This document shows, piece after piece, positions 55,094-63,250 of a stretch of 64,000 nucleotides of DNA; position 1 is the stretch's first letter, and every line of letters starts with the position of its first letter. This DNA is from [Chlorobium] sp. 445 (GTDB lineage: Bacteria; Bacteroidota; Chlorobiia; Chlorobiales; Thermochlorobacteraceae): assembly GCA_002763895.1 (NCBI GenBank), contig NSLH01000013.1, positions 1-64,000 on the forward strand, read 5' to 3'. The notes under the pieces were generated by a model, which ran no database searches, had not been told where the DNA came from, and saw nothing but the letters and a program-made list of their open reading frames with translations. The position numbers were made by a program, and so were the translations under genes.

Positions 55094-56385
55094 CTTGCCA
55101 CACGAGACCAACGATGAGTATTCTTCGGTAATGAAAACCACAAATACAAAGCTGTAATGATGGCTTCACCTAAAAGAGTGGATGCTGCTGCAGCAAGCGT
55201 GCCATATGCTCTAACCAGCAAAAGCGATAGCATAATGCTTGCCAGCGATCCCGTTAAGCAACCTGTCATCACTGCCGTGTCTTGTTTATTCACAATTAGT
55301 GTGTAGGCATAAATTTGACCAATAAAGTTGATAAACTTTGCGCATGCAAGAAACACAAGTGGAAAAGACCCACCAGCAAATTCTGCCCCAAAGAGCACAT
55401 CATAGATGATGGAACTCGAGAGTATCAACGCGCCTGTGGGCACAATGCCAATTGCAACGAAGAGCCATAGCATGTTGCGGCGCTCTCTGTTGAATACTGC
55501 TTCACCTGCTGCATGGCACTCGACAAAACGCGGCAAGAGTAAATTATAGAAACTACTAAAAACCATGTCCAATGCCCCAGCGATGATGAGCGCGCTACGA
55601 TAAGCGCCAATTGCTTGCTCAGGGACAGCTGTGGAGAGAATTAAGAGCTGAAAGTTCGTGTAAAAAAATTGAGCAACCGCAACCAGCCAGTATTTCCAGG
55701 ATGTTCCAAGCAGTTGAAAGACACGATGTGTATGCAGTTTTGGTGAATGTGAGGGAGCTATGATCATTGAGGCAACGAGCCATGTTGCAGCCGTGGATAG
55801 CACATTCAAGCCAACAAAAACGACTAAATCAGAACCTAAGGGCATTTTTGGCAAAAAAGTTGAGTAGATGAGCGCAGTCAAGAGAGAGCTGATTGCCGTA
55901 ATGAGATTTAGTGTGCGCAGTTTCCCCAAGCCTTGAAAAAAATAGACAAGATTGAGTGCGTTGCATAACAACAAAACTGCACCAAGTTGCCACACTGCCC
56001 ACTGTTCTGCCGAGACAAGCAAGCGTGTGATAATCACCCAAAGTAAGGCAAGAAGTAGGGCAATAGACAAACGAAATCTTGCCACAGCAGTCAGTAAATT
56101 GCGCGACTGAGCAGGATGTTGTGCAATTTCACGCGAGACAATAGGGTCGAGTCCGCCGTGAAATAAAAGTGAGACCTGCATTGCCCAAGTTATGATGATG
56201 CCAGAGACACCGAAGTTTGAAGCGCCGACACACTGTGCAGCAAACGCACTTGCCACAAAACTCACTGCTCTCGAAGAGATATTCAACAGCGAAATACTGA
56301 CGCCCTCTCGCATCAAAGATGATGAGCCTAAGTGAGCAGCCTTTTGCATGAGTAATGCCAGACACTTTTTACACGTCTCAATCAC
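55090..56385 (-). CDS. Wzx-type polysaccharide flippase (second copy)
   Basis: A 431-residue MOP-superfamily flippase with about 12 membrane helices. N-terminus SISLLNISSRAVSFVASAFA then GASNFGVSGII is typical. It would move the lipid-linked oligosaccharide across the inner membrane. It is a clear paralogue of the flippase at 57368: both have the SFVASAFAAQC/AFFASAFAAKC segment, the LxFHGGLDPIVSREIA/LYQLGLDTVATRRIA block and a similar ending. Its stop overlaps the next gene's start (ATGA). Two flippases may serve two different glycans. Confidence 0.88.
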   Translation of the reverse strand: MIETCKKCLALLMQKAAHLGSSSLMREGVSISLLNISSRAVSFVASAFAAQCVGASNFGVSGIIITWAMQVSLLFHGGLDPIVSREIAQHPAQSRNLLTAVARFRLSIALLLALLWVIITRLLVSAEQWAVWQLGAVLLLCNALNLVYFFQGLGKLRTLNLITAISSLLTALIYSTFLPKMPLGSDLVVFVGLNVLSTAATWLVASMIIAPSHSPKLHTHRVFQLLGTSWKYWLVAVAQFFYTNFQLLILSTAVPEQAIGAYRSALIIAGALDMVFSSFYNLLLPRFVECHAAGEAVFNRERRNMLWLFVAIGIVPTGALILSSSIIYDVLFGAEFAGGSFPLVFLACAKFINFIGQIYAYTLIVNKQDTAVMTGCLTGSLASIMLSLLLVRAYGTLAAAASTLLGEAIITALYLWFSLPKNTHRWSRVAR

Positions 56386-56426
56386 GCTTTCTATAAAGTT
56401 AAAGTGAGCCCTATCTTAAGAGGAGA

Positions 56427-57371
56427 TTATTTTTGGAACACAATGACAAGTGTGTGACCAAGCAATGGCTCAGCTGCTAATTCCTTTTGATTCATGGCAG
56501 AAAGAAAATTGGAGAATTTGACGATGAGACGCGTCGAAAACCGCAGGTCTACAGCGCAGCGATAGCTTGGGGCAAAACGGGCTCTCAAGCGGTCAAAAAA
56601 CATTGCTTCTCTATACCATTGCCAATGGACATGTGGCAATGGCTCAAACGCCACAGCACACACTTTCAACTTAAATTGATAGCCAATGTGTCTCAGCGCT
56701 GCTTCATTCCAGCGCGTAACATGATGCGGTGGAACATTGTAAATGTGATTAAGAGTCTTCCCAATAAATCCATCATCATTTGGAACTGAGAGAATCAAGT
56801 ATCCATTGGCTGAGAGCAGCGCCAACATTTTTTCAAGGAAGGCTTTTGCATCTGCAACATGTTCCAGCACCTGAAAAGCACAGACCACATCAAATGCGGA
56901 GTATTGACGTTCAACCATTTGCTCGAGCATGATATTTTCCACGTTTATTCCTGCAGCCTGCGCTGCCACGACCGCCGCGGGGTTTGTTTCTATGCCAAGA
57001 TAATCGGGATGCTTGGAAGACAAAAATTTTGCAAATGCACCATCACCGCAGCCGACTTCTAAGACACGTGCAAAAGGCTTGATAAAATCAGCAGCAAGTG
57101 CAAATTCAAATTTGTGTTCCTCATAATAATTTCCTTTCAACTGCAATTGCTGATAAAATAAAGCCGAGCCACAGACTGCAGGATAAAAAAACTTCACGCA
57201 GGAGTGCGGAGCATAGTAAAACCCAAACTCCGCAATGCCCTCAAACTCCGATGAGACATCAAGCCCGATGCGTCGGTACAGTTTTATGACATCTAACGAC
57301 GCAATCCGTTGTAGCAATTCCACCTTCGTGCTATAAGTTAGCGGACAGCGCGGCACAGTTGTAGCACTCAT
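56427..57371 (-). CDS. SAM-dependent methyltransferase (class I)
   Basis: A 314-residue enzyme with RVLEVGCGDGAFAKFL (SAM-binding), the acidic GIETNPAAVVAA loop and VVCAFQVLEHVADAKAFLEK, as in Methyltransf_11/23 proteins of polysaccharide loci. The N-terminal ~95 residues are an extension without a known fold. The start codon is embedded in the upstream flippase stop (ATGA). It could methylate a sugar of the O-chain or a capping residue, but the target is not shown. Confidence 0.87.
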   Translation of the reverse strand: MSATTVPRCPLTYSTKVELLQRIASLDVIKLYRRIGLDVSSEFEGIAEFGFYYAPHSCVKFFYPAVCGSALFYQQLQLKGNYYEEHKFEFALAADFIKPFARVLEVGCGDGAFAKFLSSKHPDYLGIETNPAAVVAAQAAGINVENIMLEQMVERQYSAFDVVCAFQVLEHVADAKAFLEKMLALLSANGYLILSVPNDDGFIGKTLNHIYNVPPHHVTRWNEAALRHIGYQFKLKVCAVAFEPLPHVHWQWYREAMFFDRLRARFAPSYRCAVDLRFSTRLIVKFSNFLSAMNQKELAAEPLLGHTLVIVFQK

Positions 57372-58687
57372 CTGACATTGCGTTGAAACATCTTCACCCA
57401 GATGACGGAAGCCACGTTAATCAAGACCTCGCCAGTTGCAGCGCTCCATGCTGCCCCAAGCGCCCCAAGATTTGGAATGAGAACAATGCTTAGCCCAATG
57501 CTCGTAGCGGAGCCGATAACGCAGATCATCAAAAAATCAAGATCGCGCTTCATGGCTACAAGCGTTTGCACATACACTTGGGCGATAAAACCTGTAAGTC
57601 GGGCTATGGCTAAGATGCGAAACGCTTCAGCACCTACTAAAAACTCACGACCTAAAAACACATCATAGAACACTGGTGAAGCAAACCATGCTACAAGCAC
57701 AATTGGCACGCTCATCGCTCCAAATAACCAGAAAGCACGCTGCTGCTGCTGCCTCAAAATCTCTTGTCCCTGTTCTTTCCACACCACAATACGCGGCAAG
57801 AGCAGGAGGTAGAAACTTTGTAGAAAAAAATCAAGACCTAAAATCAAGCTAAATGCGGTGCGATAGATGCCAGCTTCACGTGTGTTAGAGAGCATTTCCA
57901 CGATTGGAACTTGAAAGAACGTAAAAAGTCCAGTAACCAACGCCGTCAGAAAATACTTCCATGATTCACTGAGAAGCTCTGGCAGCAGCGCACGCGGCGT
58001 ACGAAACAGTGCCATGGAAATCGGAGCGCGACCAAACTCACGCCAGTATGCCAGCCAACTCAGTGCGACAACAACTGCAGTCGATGCAAAAGTGAAAGCC
58101 AAATCCAACCCTGCAGGTGCCCCCGGCTTGAAGATGAGAAAGATACCAATAGCAGAAAGGGTGGTCGCAAGGGCTTGAATGCCGTTCAGAACAGGCATCT
58201 TTTCAATGCCCACAAAGACAAAGTGAAGGAGTGAGGCGTTTAGCCAAAGAATGAGACTTGCCAGACACCATGCTGCTCTGCGAGGTTCATCTACTATAAG
58301 CCACACCGCAACGTTCCAAATCAGCATCATAGCACTTGCCACACATACTCGAAGTGTAACGATGGTCTCAACAAGTTCGCGTGTGCTATCGGCATATTTG
58401 TTTGCAGCGATGCGACGCGTTGCTACAGTATCTAGACCGAGTTGGTAGAGTATGCCAATTTGCAAGGCGGTGGTATGAGCGACACCTGAGATGCCATAGT
58501 TCAGTGCGCCCATACACTTTGCGGCAAAGGCAGAAGCAAAGAAGGCTAAGACTTTGGAGAGACTGTTAAGAAGCAGGCTCAGTGAAGCATGCCGAATAAA
58601 CTGTGATTCATAAAGCCGCTTTAGCACTGTAAGCGTTTTCGCATATAGAGAGGGCTGCGTCTCATGTGGCTCTACGGGAAGGCTCAT
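57368..58687 (-). CDS. Wzx-type polysaccharide flippase (first copy)
   Basis: A 439-residue MOP-superfamily flippase with about 12 membrane helices, beginning LLLNSLSKVLAFFASAF and GALNYGISGV after a cytosolic N-terminus of about 35 residues. It overlaps the OstA-like gene stop (ATGA) upstream and the methyltransferase start downstream. Compared with the copy at 55090 the core is similar in order and length, but sequence is diverged, so the duplication is not recent. Confidence 0.88.
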   Translation of the reverse strand: MSLPVEPHETQPSLYAKTLTVLKRLYESQFIRHASLSLLLNSLSKVLAFFASAFAAKCMGALNYGISGVAHTTALQIGILYQLGLDTVATRRIAANKYADSTRELVETIVTLRVCVASAMMLIWNVAVWLIVDEPRRAAWCLASLILWLNASLLHFVFVGIEKMPVLNGIQALATTLSAIGIFLIFKPGAPAGLDLAFTFASTAVVVALSWLAYWREFGRAPISMALFRTPRALLPELLSESWKYFLTALVTGLFTFFQVPIVEMLSNTREAGIYRTAFSLILGLDFFLQSFYLLLLPRIVVWKEQGQEILRQQQQRAFWLFGAMSVPIVLVAWFASPVFYDVFLGREFLVGAEAFRILAIARLTGFIAQVYVQTLVAMKRDLDFLMICVIGSATSIGLSIVLIPNLGALGAAWSAATGEVLINVASVIWVKMFQRNVR

Positions 58688-60055
58688 TGAACGGGTTTTT
58701 CGGTTTCACGCCACTGGAAGCCGGGCAAGTTCAAATCTTTACGAAAGAGCAAACGTTCGGGGTATTGCTCACCTTCGACATCGCCACGAATTAGAATGCG
58801 ACGCACACGGTTGTTTTGAAAGTAAATGCTAATCTCATCGCCGCTTGAGGCATTAGCACCGCGTGGTTTGGAACCGTCGTAAGTGTAATACAAGCTCCGT
58901 GCTTGCCGATAGACATCCGCTTGTTGAATGCGCGAGCTATCATCAAACATAATCATCATATTGACACCAGAGACCTGACTGAACTTCAAGCCTGTTTTAT
59001 CCAATGAATCTTTTGAGGCAAGAAACGCATTGCGATAGACAAAGACTTTCTCAATGCGCAAATTTTTTGCCACGCTCTTTGAGCTGCACCACGATAGAAT
59101 CCCCCGTGAGTTGAGAGCGTTCAAACCAGACAATGGGATTGCCGAACAGTAAAATTTTTTGGTCTTTAAGTCGATAGATAGCGTTTTTAGCTTTGGCGTA
59201 GAGCTCTCTGCCCCAGCGAATGCGCACGCTGTCTTGCATCTCAACGCGCTGCACACTGTCTTTTTCGCCGCGATACGAATCCATGCGTGCAGCACGAATG
59301 AAGAGTGTATCAATTTTGCCGCTTTGTGTGCTATCGATTTTCGTAAGCAGGGGTTGTTCAATGATGAAACTGTAGCCGCGTGTGTTGAAGTGTTCAGCGT
59401 ATCCGCCGGTGATGGTTGTATTATCGGCTAAATTCATAAGACGCACATTGCGAAAAGCCTGTGAGCGAGCATCATTGCGAAAATAGACCAGACTATCGCA
59501 GAAGACCATTTGCACACTATCTTTGAGCGAGACATTGCCACTGAAAACGGCGCGCCGTTCATTGCTGAAATAAATCCCTGAATCGCTTTTGAGCAAGACT
59601 TTGGTATCGGAGAGCGTTACATCTTTTTTGAGTTCAGAGCGTCTTTCATCAGGAAAATAGAAGCCCTCGTAGCCAGTAATTGTAACAGTATCGCGCACAA
59701 TTTTGACATTGCTGACTACACGAATTTTGCGTGTGGTCAGATACTGCAGAGCTGTGTCGCACTCGACGGTGGTGGTGCTCTCTCGGAAGAGGACATTGCC
59801 GATTGCGGAGCGAAATTCTTCGCGTAGGGGGGGTGAGAAGGTGCTATCTAAAAACTCTCCGCCTGAAACTTCATCTGCCCGCTCCAAGATAACAGTAACA
59901 AGTTTGACGGTATCCTGTGCAGCCGTTGGCTTTGAACTTGGCTGTGTTTGTGCGCTGGCATGCAAGTGCAAGCACAAAGCAACCACGAGACTGAGTAACA
60001 TGCCTACATGAATCCACCACGAAGTATTATTTTTGCACGCCAATTTCTTTAACAT
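58684..60055 (-). CDS. OstA/LptA-like periplasmic protein, one frameshift
   Basis: Frames 59051-60055 and the later part of 58684-59361 join as 456 residues if one base is removed from the A3T6 run at 59060-59068; the join reads LKERGKNLRIEKVFV. A signal peptide (LLSLVVALCLHLHASAQ) precedes repeats of the OstA type: VVSNVKIVRDTVTITGYEG, YFSNERRAVFSGNVSL, IYFQNNRVRRILIRGDVEG. These beta-jellyroll units carry lipopolysaccharide across the periplasm. It heads the operon and is 15 bases from wecB on the other strand; an ATG at 60001 would lengthen that gap. A terminal OstA-like domain is in the shifted frame. Confidence 0.82.
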
Positions 60056-60070
60056 AAACAGAGTTCAGAC

Positions 60071-61174
60071 TTGCGAAAACTGATTTTAGTTGCAGGCGCG
60101 CGGCCTAACTTTATGAAAATTGCACCCTTGCACCGCGAACTGCAAAAATCTCGAAACTATCACTCCATCATTCTCCACACAGGGCAGCACTATGATGAAA
60201 AAATGTCCAAAGTCTTCTTCGAAGACCTTGAGCTGCCGCAACCTGATATTTACTTGGGCGTAGGCTCAGGCTCGCACGCCGAACAGACTGCAAAGATAAT
60301 GGTCGAATTCGAAAAAGTGCTGCAAAAAGAAGTCCCCGATATGGTAATTGTGGTCGGCGATGTCAATTCTACCTTAGCCTGTTCTATCGTTGCAGCAAAG
60401 ATGCTGGTGCCAGTTGCACATGTCGAGGCGGGACTGCGTAGCGGCGATCGAACCATGCCCGAAGAAATTAACCGCATTGTTACCGACAGCATTTCGGATG
60501 TGCTTTTTGTCAGCGAGCCTTCTGGGCTACATAACCTAATCAATGAAGGTGTGCCCGAGGAAAAAATTTTCTATGTGGGCAACATTATGATCGATAGCCT
60601 TGTCTGGCACATCGATAAAGCAAACAACTCCAAAATTCTTGAAGAATTAGGACTTTCACCCAAAAGTTATACGCTGGTTACCCTGCATCGCCCAAGCAAT
60701 GTTGATGAAAAAGAGAGCCTTGAGAAAATCCTGCGAATCTTTGAGGCTATTGCAACGAAGTCAAAAGTTGTATTCCCGATTCACCCGCGTACGCGCAAGA
60801 TGCTTGAGTCTTTCGGACTGATGGAAAAAGCGCAAGCTATCTCGGCGCTGAAACTCATTGAGCCACAAGGCTACATTGAGTTTTTGAAACTCATGAAAGA
60901 AGCATCGCTTGTGCTGACAGACTCAGGTGGCGTGCAGGAAGAGACCACTGTGCTCGGAGTGCCTTGCCTAACGATGCGTGAAAATACCGAGCGCCCGATT
61001 ACAATTGAAGTTGGTACGAATTTGCTCGTTGGCACCGATGAAGATGAAGTGCGTCGGGCTGCACTCAAGACGCTGAGCGGACATGTCAAACGTGGTAAAA
61101 TTCCGGAAAAGTGGGATGGGCGCACCGCAGAGCGAATTGTCAAACATCTCAATGAGATTTTTTCAACTTGGTAG
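60071..61174 (+). CDS. wecB: UDP-N-acetylglucosamine 2-epimerase (non-hydrolysing)
   Basis: A 367-residue WecB/MnaA converting UDP-GlcNAc to UDP-ManNAc in the cytosol for surface polysaccharide or enterobacterial-type antigen. Motifs: GARPNFMKIAPL, LHTGQHYDEKMS, GDVNSTLACS, HVEAGLRSGDRTMPEEINR, LHRPSNVDE and TDSGGVQEE. The start is a TTG at 60071, because the motif GARPNF must be included and no ATG lies upstream in frame. The close divergence from the polysaccharide operon suggests shared regulation. The stop overlaps the next convergent gene by 12 bases. Confidence 0.95.
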   Translation: MRKLILVAGARPNFMKIAPLHRELQKSRNYHSIILHTGQHYDEKMSKVFFEDLELPQPDIYLGVGSGSHAEQTAKIMVEFEKVLQKEVPDMVIVVGDVNSTLACSIVAAKMLVPVAHVEAGLRSGDRTMPEEINRIVTDSISDVLFVSEPSGLHNLINEGVPEEKIFYVGNIMIDSLVWHIDKANNSKILEELGLSPKSYTLVTLHRPSNVDEKESLEKILRIFEAIATKSKVVFPIHPRTRKMLESFGLMEKAQAISALKLIEPQGYIEFLKLMKEASLVLTDSGGVQEETTVLGVPCLTMRENTERPITIEVGTNLLVGTDEDEVRRAALKTLSGHVKRGKIPEKWDGRTAERIVKHLNEIFSTW

Positions 61175-61789
61175 ACGGCGCGCAACCACAGCATAGAGCG
61201 GGTCGCCAAACTGCGGGCTCCGGTCCAGCATTTGAATTCGATGCCAGTTCCCTGCACGCTCCAAAAAACTCTTGACAAGGTGCTGATGCTGTAAGTCGTC
61301 AGTATAGAGCCAGATAAGAATAGCTTTGGTTGGAAAACATCGATTAGAGAAGGTAATTACCAGCGGGGCGTCAGGCTTGAGCACGCGTCCGACTTCACGC
61401 AGCACCGCAACGGGGTTGGTCAGATAATCAATTGAGACACAAATTGCAGCCCCATCAAATTCGCTGTCCTTAAATGGTAAAACATGATTGACGTTTAGGT
61501 TTTGCACTACAAATTCAGCAAGACGTGGATTTGCGGCAAGTTCTTGACGGTTCATGCCCAAGCCAACCACGCGCCGATACGGCACGTCATCGGGCAAGTG
61601 ACTCACCCAGCTGCTCATCAAATCTAAAATCGCTGAGTGAGGTGGAAAGTATTCGCGATAGAGTTGCGTTACAGCAGCAATAGCGCCATCATCAATATGC
61701 GTAACAAAGCGCGGCACACTGTAGAAAAGTTCATCTGGCGATTCATCTTGACGGCGAAATGCTTCTTTGGGTAAATCGTCTAACAGCAT
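61163..61789 (-). CDS. SAM-dependent methyltransferase-like protein
   Basis: A 208-residue class I methyltransferase-like protein. The SAM-binding region is HSAILDLMSSWVSHLPDDV, in which the usual Gly-rich motif is replaced by DLMSSWVSHLP, and later GLGMNRQELAANPRL and GAAICVSIDYLTNPVAVLREVGRVLK (residues about 110-135) are as in the Methyltransf_11 family. This variant of motif I, with a serine-rich loop, is known in a group of uncharacterised bacterial proteins. The target is unknown. It converges on wecB. Confidence 0.8.
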   Translation of the reverse strand: MLLDDLPKEAFRRQDESPDELFYSVPRFVTHIDDGAIAAVTQLYREYFPPHSAILDLMSSWVSHLPDDVPYRRVVGLGMNRQELAANPRLAEFVVQNLNVNHVLPFKDSEFDGAAICVSIDYLTNPVAVLREVGRVLKPDAPLVITFSNRCFPTKAILIWLYTDDLQHQHLVKSFLERAGNWHRIQMLDRSPQFGDPLYAVVARRLPS

Positions 61790-61814
61790 AGGTTTTAGGT
61801 TTGTTAATGTTGCA

Positions 61815-62921
61815 CTAAAAGTTCAGCGCTTTAGCATAGCCTGTAAGTTCCACATAGCCTTTGCCAGTAAGTGTGTTTTTCCCGCGTGTGCCTGTAAGTC
61901 TGACACTGCCTTCCCAATACGTGATGCGCGTGGATTCTTGTGTGAGCAATTCTTGATCTTGCACAGTCGGCGTAATTGTTACTTGCAAATCCAGTTTCGG
62001 TATACTGAGCTTCCACTTCGCTGGGTAAGTAGCGCCAGACTTTTTAGAGCTGTATAGCTCTAAAACCTCGAGATTAAAATCGTCTTTTGTCAAATGTTGC
62101 GTTGAGCCATCAGCGGCAACAAATGTACCACTTGAAAATCGACCAATGCTGCCATCAGCTTGACGCAGGGTATAGACCATAAGCTCGGTGCTGTCAGAAA
62201 ATTGCATCGAAAACCAATCCCAGCCAATGGAGTTTTTATCTAACTGTGAGGTGCCAAATTCGTGATCTTTCCAACTCTCACCCTCGACGGTGTAGCGCGT
62301 GCCGTTGAGCGTAAGCGCACCCGTAGATTTCAGGCGCGTGTAGGAGTAGTACATCGAAGCATTTTGCGGCGATTCACCTTTTTGCGAGTAGCCTTTTTCG
62401 CCGTGTAGCACCGCAGGTTTGAGTGCTTCGAGAATCAAGACAAGTGAGAGCGAATCACTTTCAGCTTGCAGGAGCATATACTTTCCGACATCTTGCACAG
62501 ACCAATTGCCAATGAAGACTTTGTAGTAGTCTTCTTCGGCATTTGCTTCCCCGAAAGCGCCTCGCGACTGTTTTTCCTTGAAATAAAACTGGCGAGTGTC
62601 TTCATCAGTAACAGCAAAATGTGCAAAGTAAACATGCTTGCGTGAAGCGTCATCACTGGCTTTTGCATCTTCAAGTGAGAGTGCGGTGCGGAAAAAGGTC
62701 AGTTGATAGCCAAACTGACGTCCTTCTTTCGAAGTTAGATGACCAGTGTAATACCACCACTCTGTTCGATAGGCATGATGCGAGGCATGGTCTTTTGGCA
62801 GTGAAAGTGTGTAAGCAGGTGAAGCATACTCAAACGCGTTACGCTGCTGACAAGCTGTAATGATGACAAACGAGAAAAAAAGTATAAAACTAAGCGAGAG
62901 CAAAAGCAAGTATCGCTGCAT
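61815..62921 (-). CDS. AttH/CrtC-type lipocalin-like lipoprotein
   Basis: A 368-residue lipoprotein: signal peptide and lipobox SFVIITAC (Cys near 24), then the lipocalin-like double domain seen in COG5621/AttH and in the carotenoid 1,2-hydratase CrtC family: TEWWYYTGHL, YQLTFFRTAL, WSVQDVGKYML, WKDHEFGTSQLDKNSIGWDWFSMQF in part and TYPAKWKLSIPKLDL. In green sulfur bacteria a CrtC-like enzyme adds water to chlorobactene, so a carotenoid role is possible. The lipoprotein signal instead favours the secreted-hydrolase-like subgroup; function remains open. Confidence 0.8.
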   Translation of the reverse strand: MQRYLLLLSLSFILFFSFVIITACQQRNAFEYASPAYTLSLPKDHASHHAYRTEWWYYTGHLTSKEGRQFGYQLTFFRTALSLEDAKASDDASRKHVYFAHFAVTDEDTRQFYFKEKQSRGAFGEANAEEDYYKVFIGNWSVQDVGKYMLLQAESDSLSLVLILEALKPAVLHGEKGYSQKGESPQNASMYYSYTRLKSTGALTLNGTRYTVEGESWKDHEFGTSQLDKNSIGWDWFSMQFSDSTELMVYTLRQADGSIGRFSSGTFVAADGSTQHLTKDDFNLEVLELYSSKKSGATYPAKWKLSIPKLDLQVTITPTVQDQELLTQESTRITYWEGSVRLTGTRGKNTLTGKGYVELTGYAKALNF

Positions 62922-63141
62922 ATACGAAGTTTAGGAGACGTTGATACCTTAAGTTGAAAACTTTTATATTCCGACTAAACCCTTGAGACTGCAAACAAGT
63001 TTTATGGTAAATGCATACCAAAAGTTCAGGTTGCAGCGATTTTAAGCTTGCTGCTATCCTCATCTTTTTTACGCATCACCAAAAACAGTGCATGCGCTCA
63101 AGACATTATGAGAGAAACATAAAAACAAAGAAAGTGTTCAA

Positions 63142-63214
63142 GCCCTTGTAGCTCAGTGGATAGAGCAGCGGTTTCCTAAACCGTGTGTCGGCAGTTCGAT
63201 TCTGCCCAAGGGCA
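63142..63214 (+). tRNA. tRNA-Arg (anticodon CCU)
   Basis: A complete 73-base cloverleaf. Acceptor GCCCTTG (63142-63148) pairs with CAAGGGC (63207-63213), D stem GCTC/GAGC, anticodon stem GCGGT/ACCGT with loop TTCCTAA (anticodon CCT), a five-base variable loop GTGTC and T stem GGCAG/CTGCC with TTCGATT loop; discriminator base A. It reads AGG codons. CCA is not encoded (the DNA continues CACCA after the discriminator). It lies 36 bases before the NtrC-type gene. Confidence 0.95.
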
Positions 63215-63250
63215 CACCAACCACACTAATAAAATATACGCTGCTAGCAG

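Noticed and set aside
63142-63219. tRNA with encoded CCA
   Set aside because: The bases after the discriminator A read CACCA rather than CCA immediately, so CCA is presumably added after transcription.
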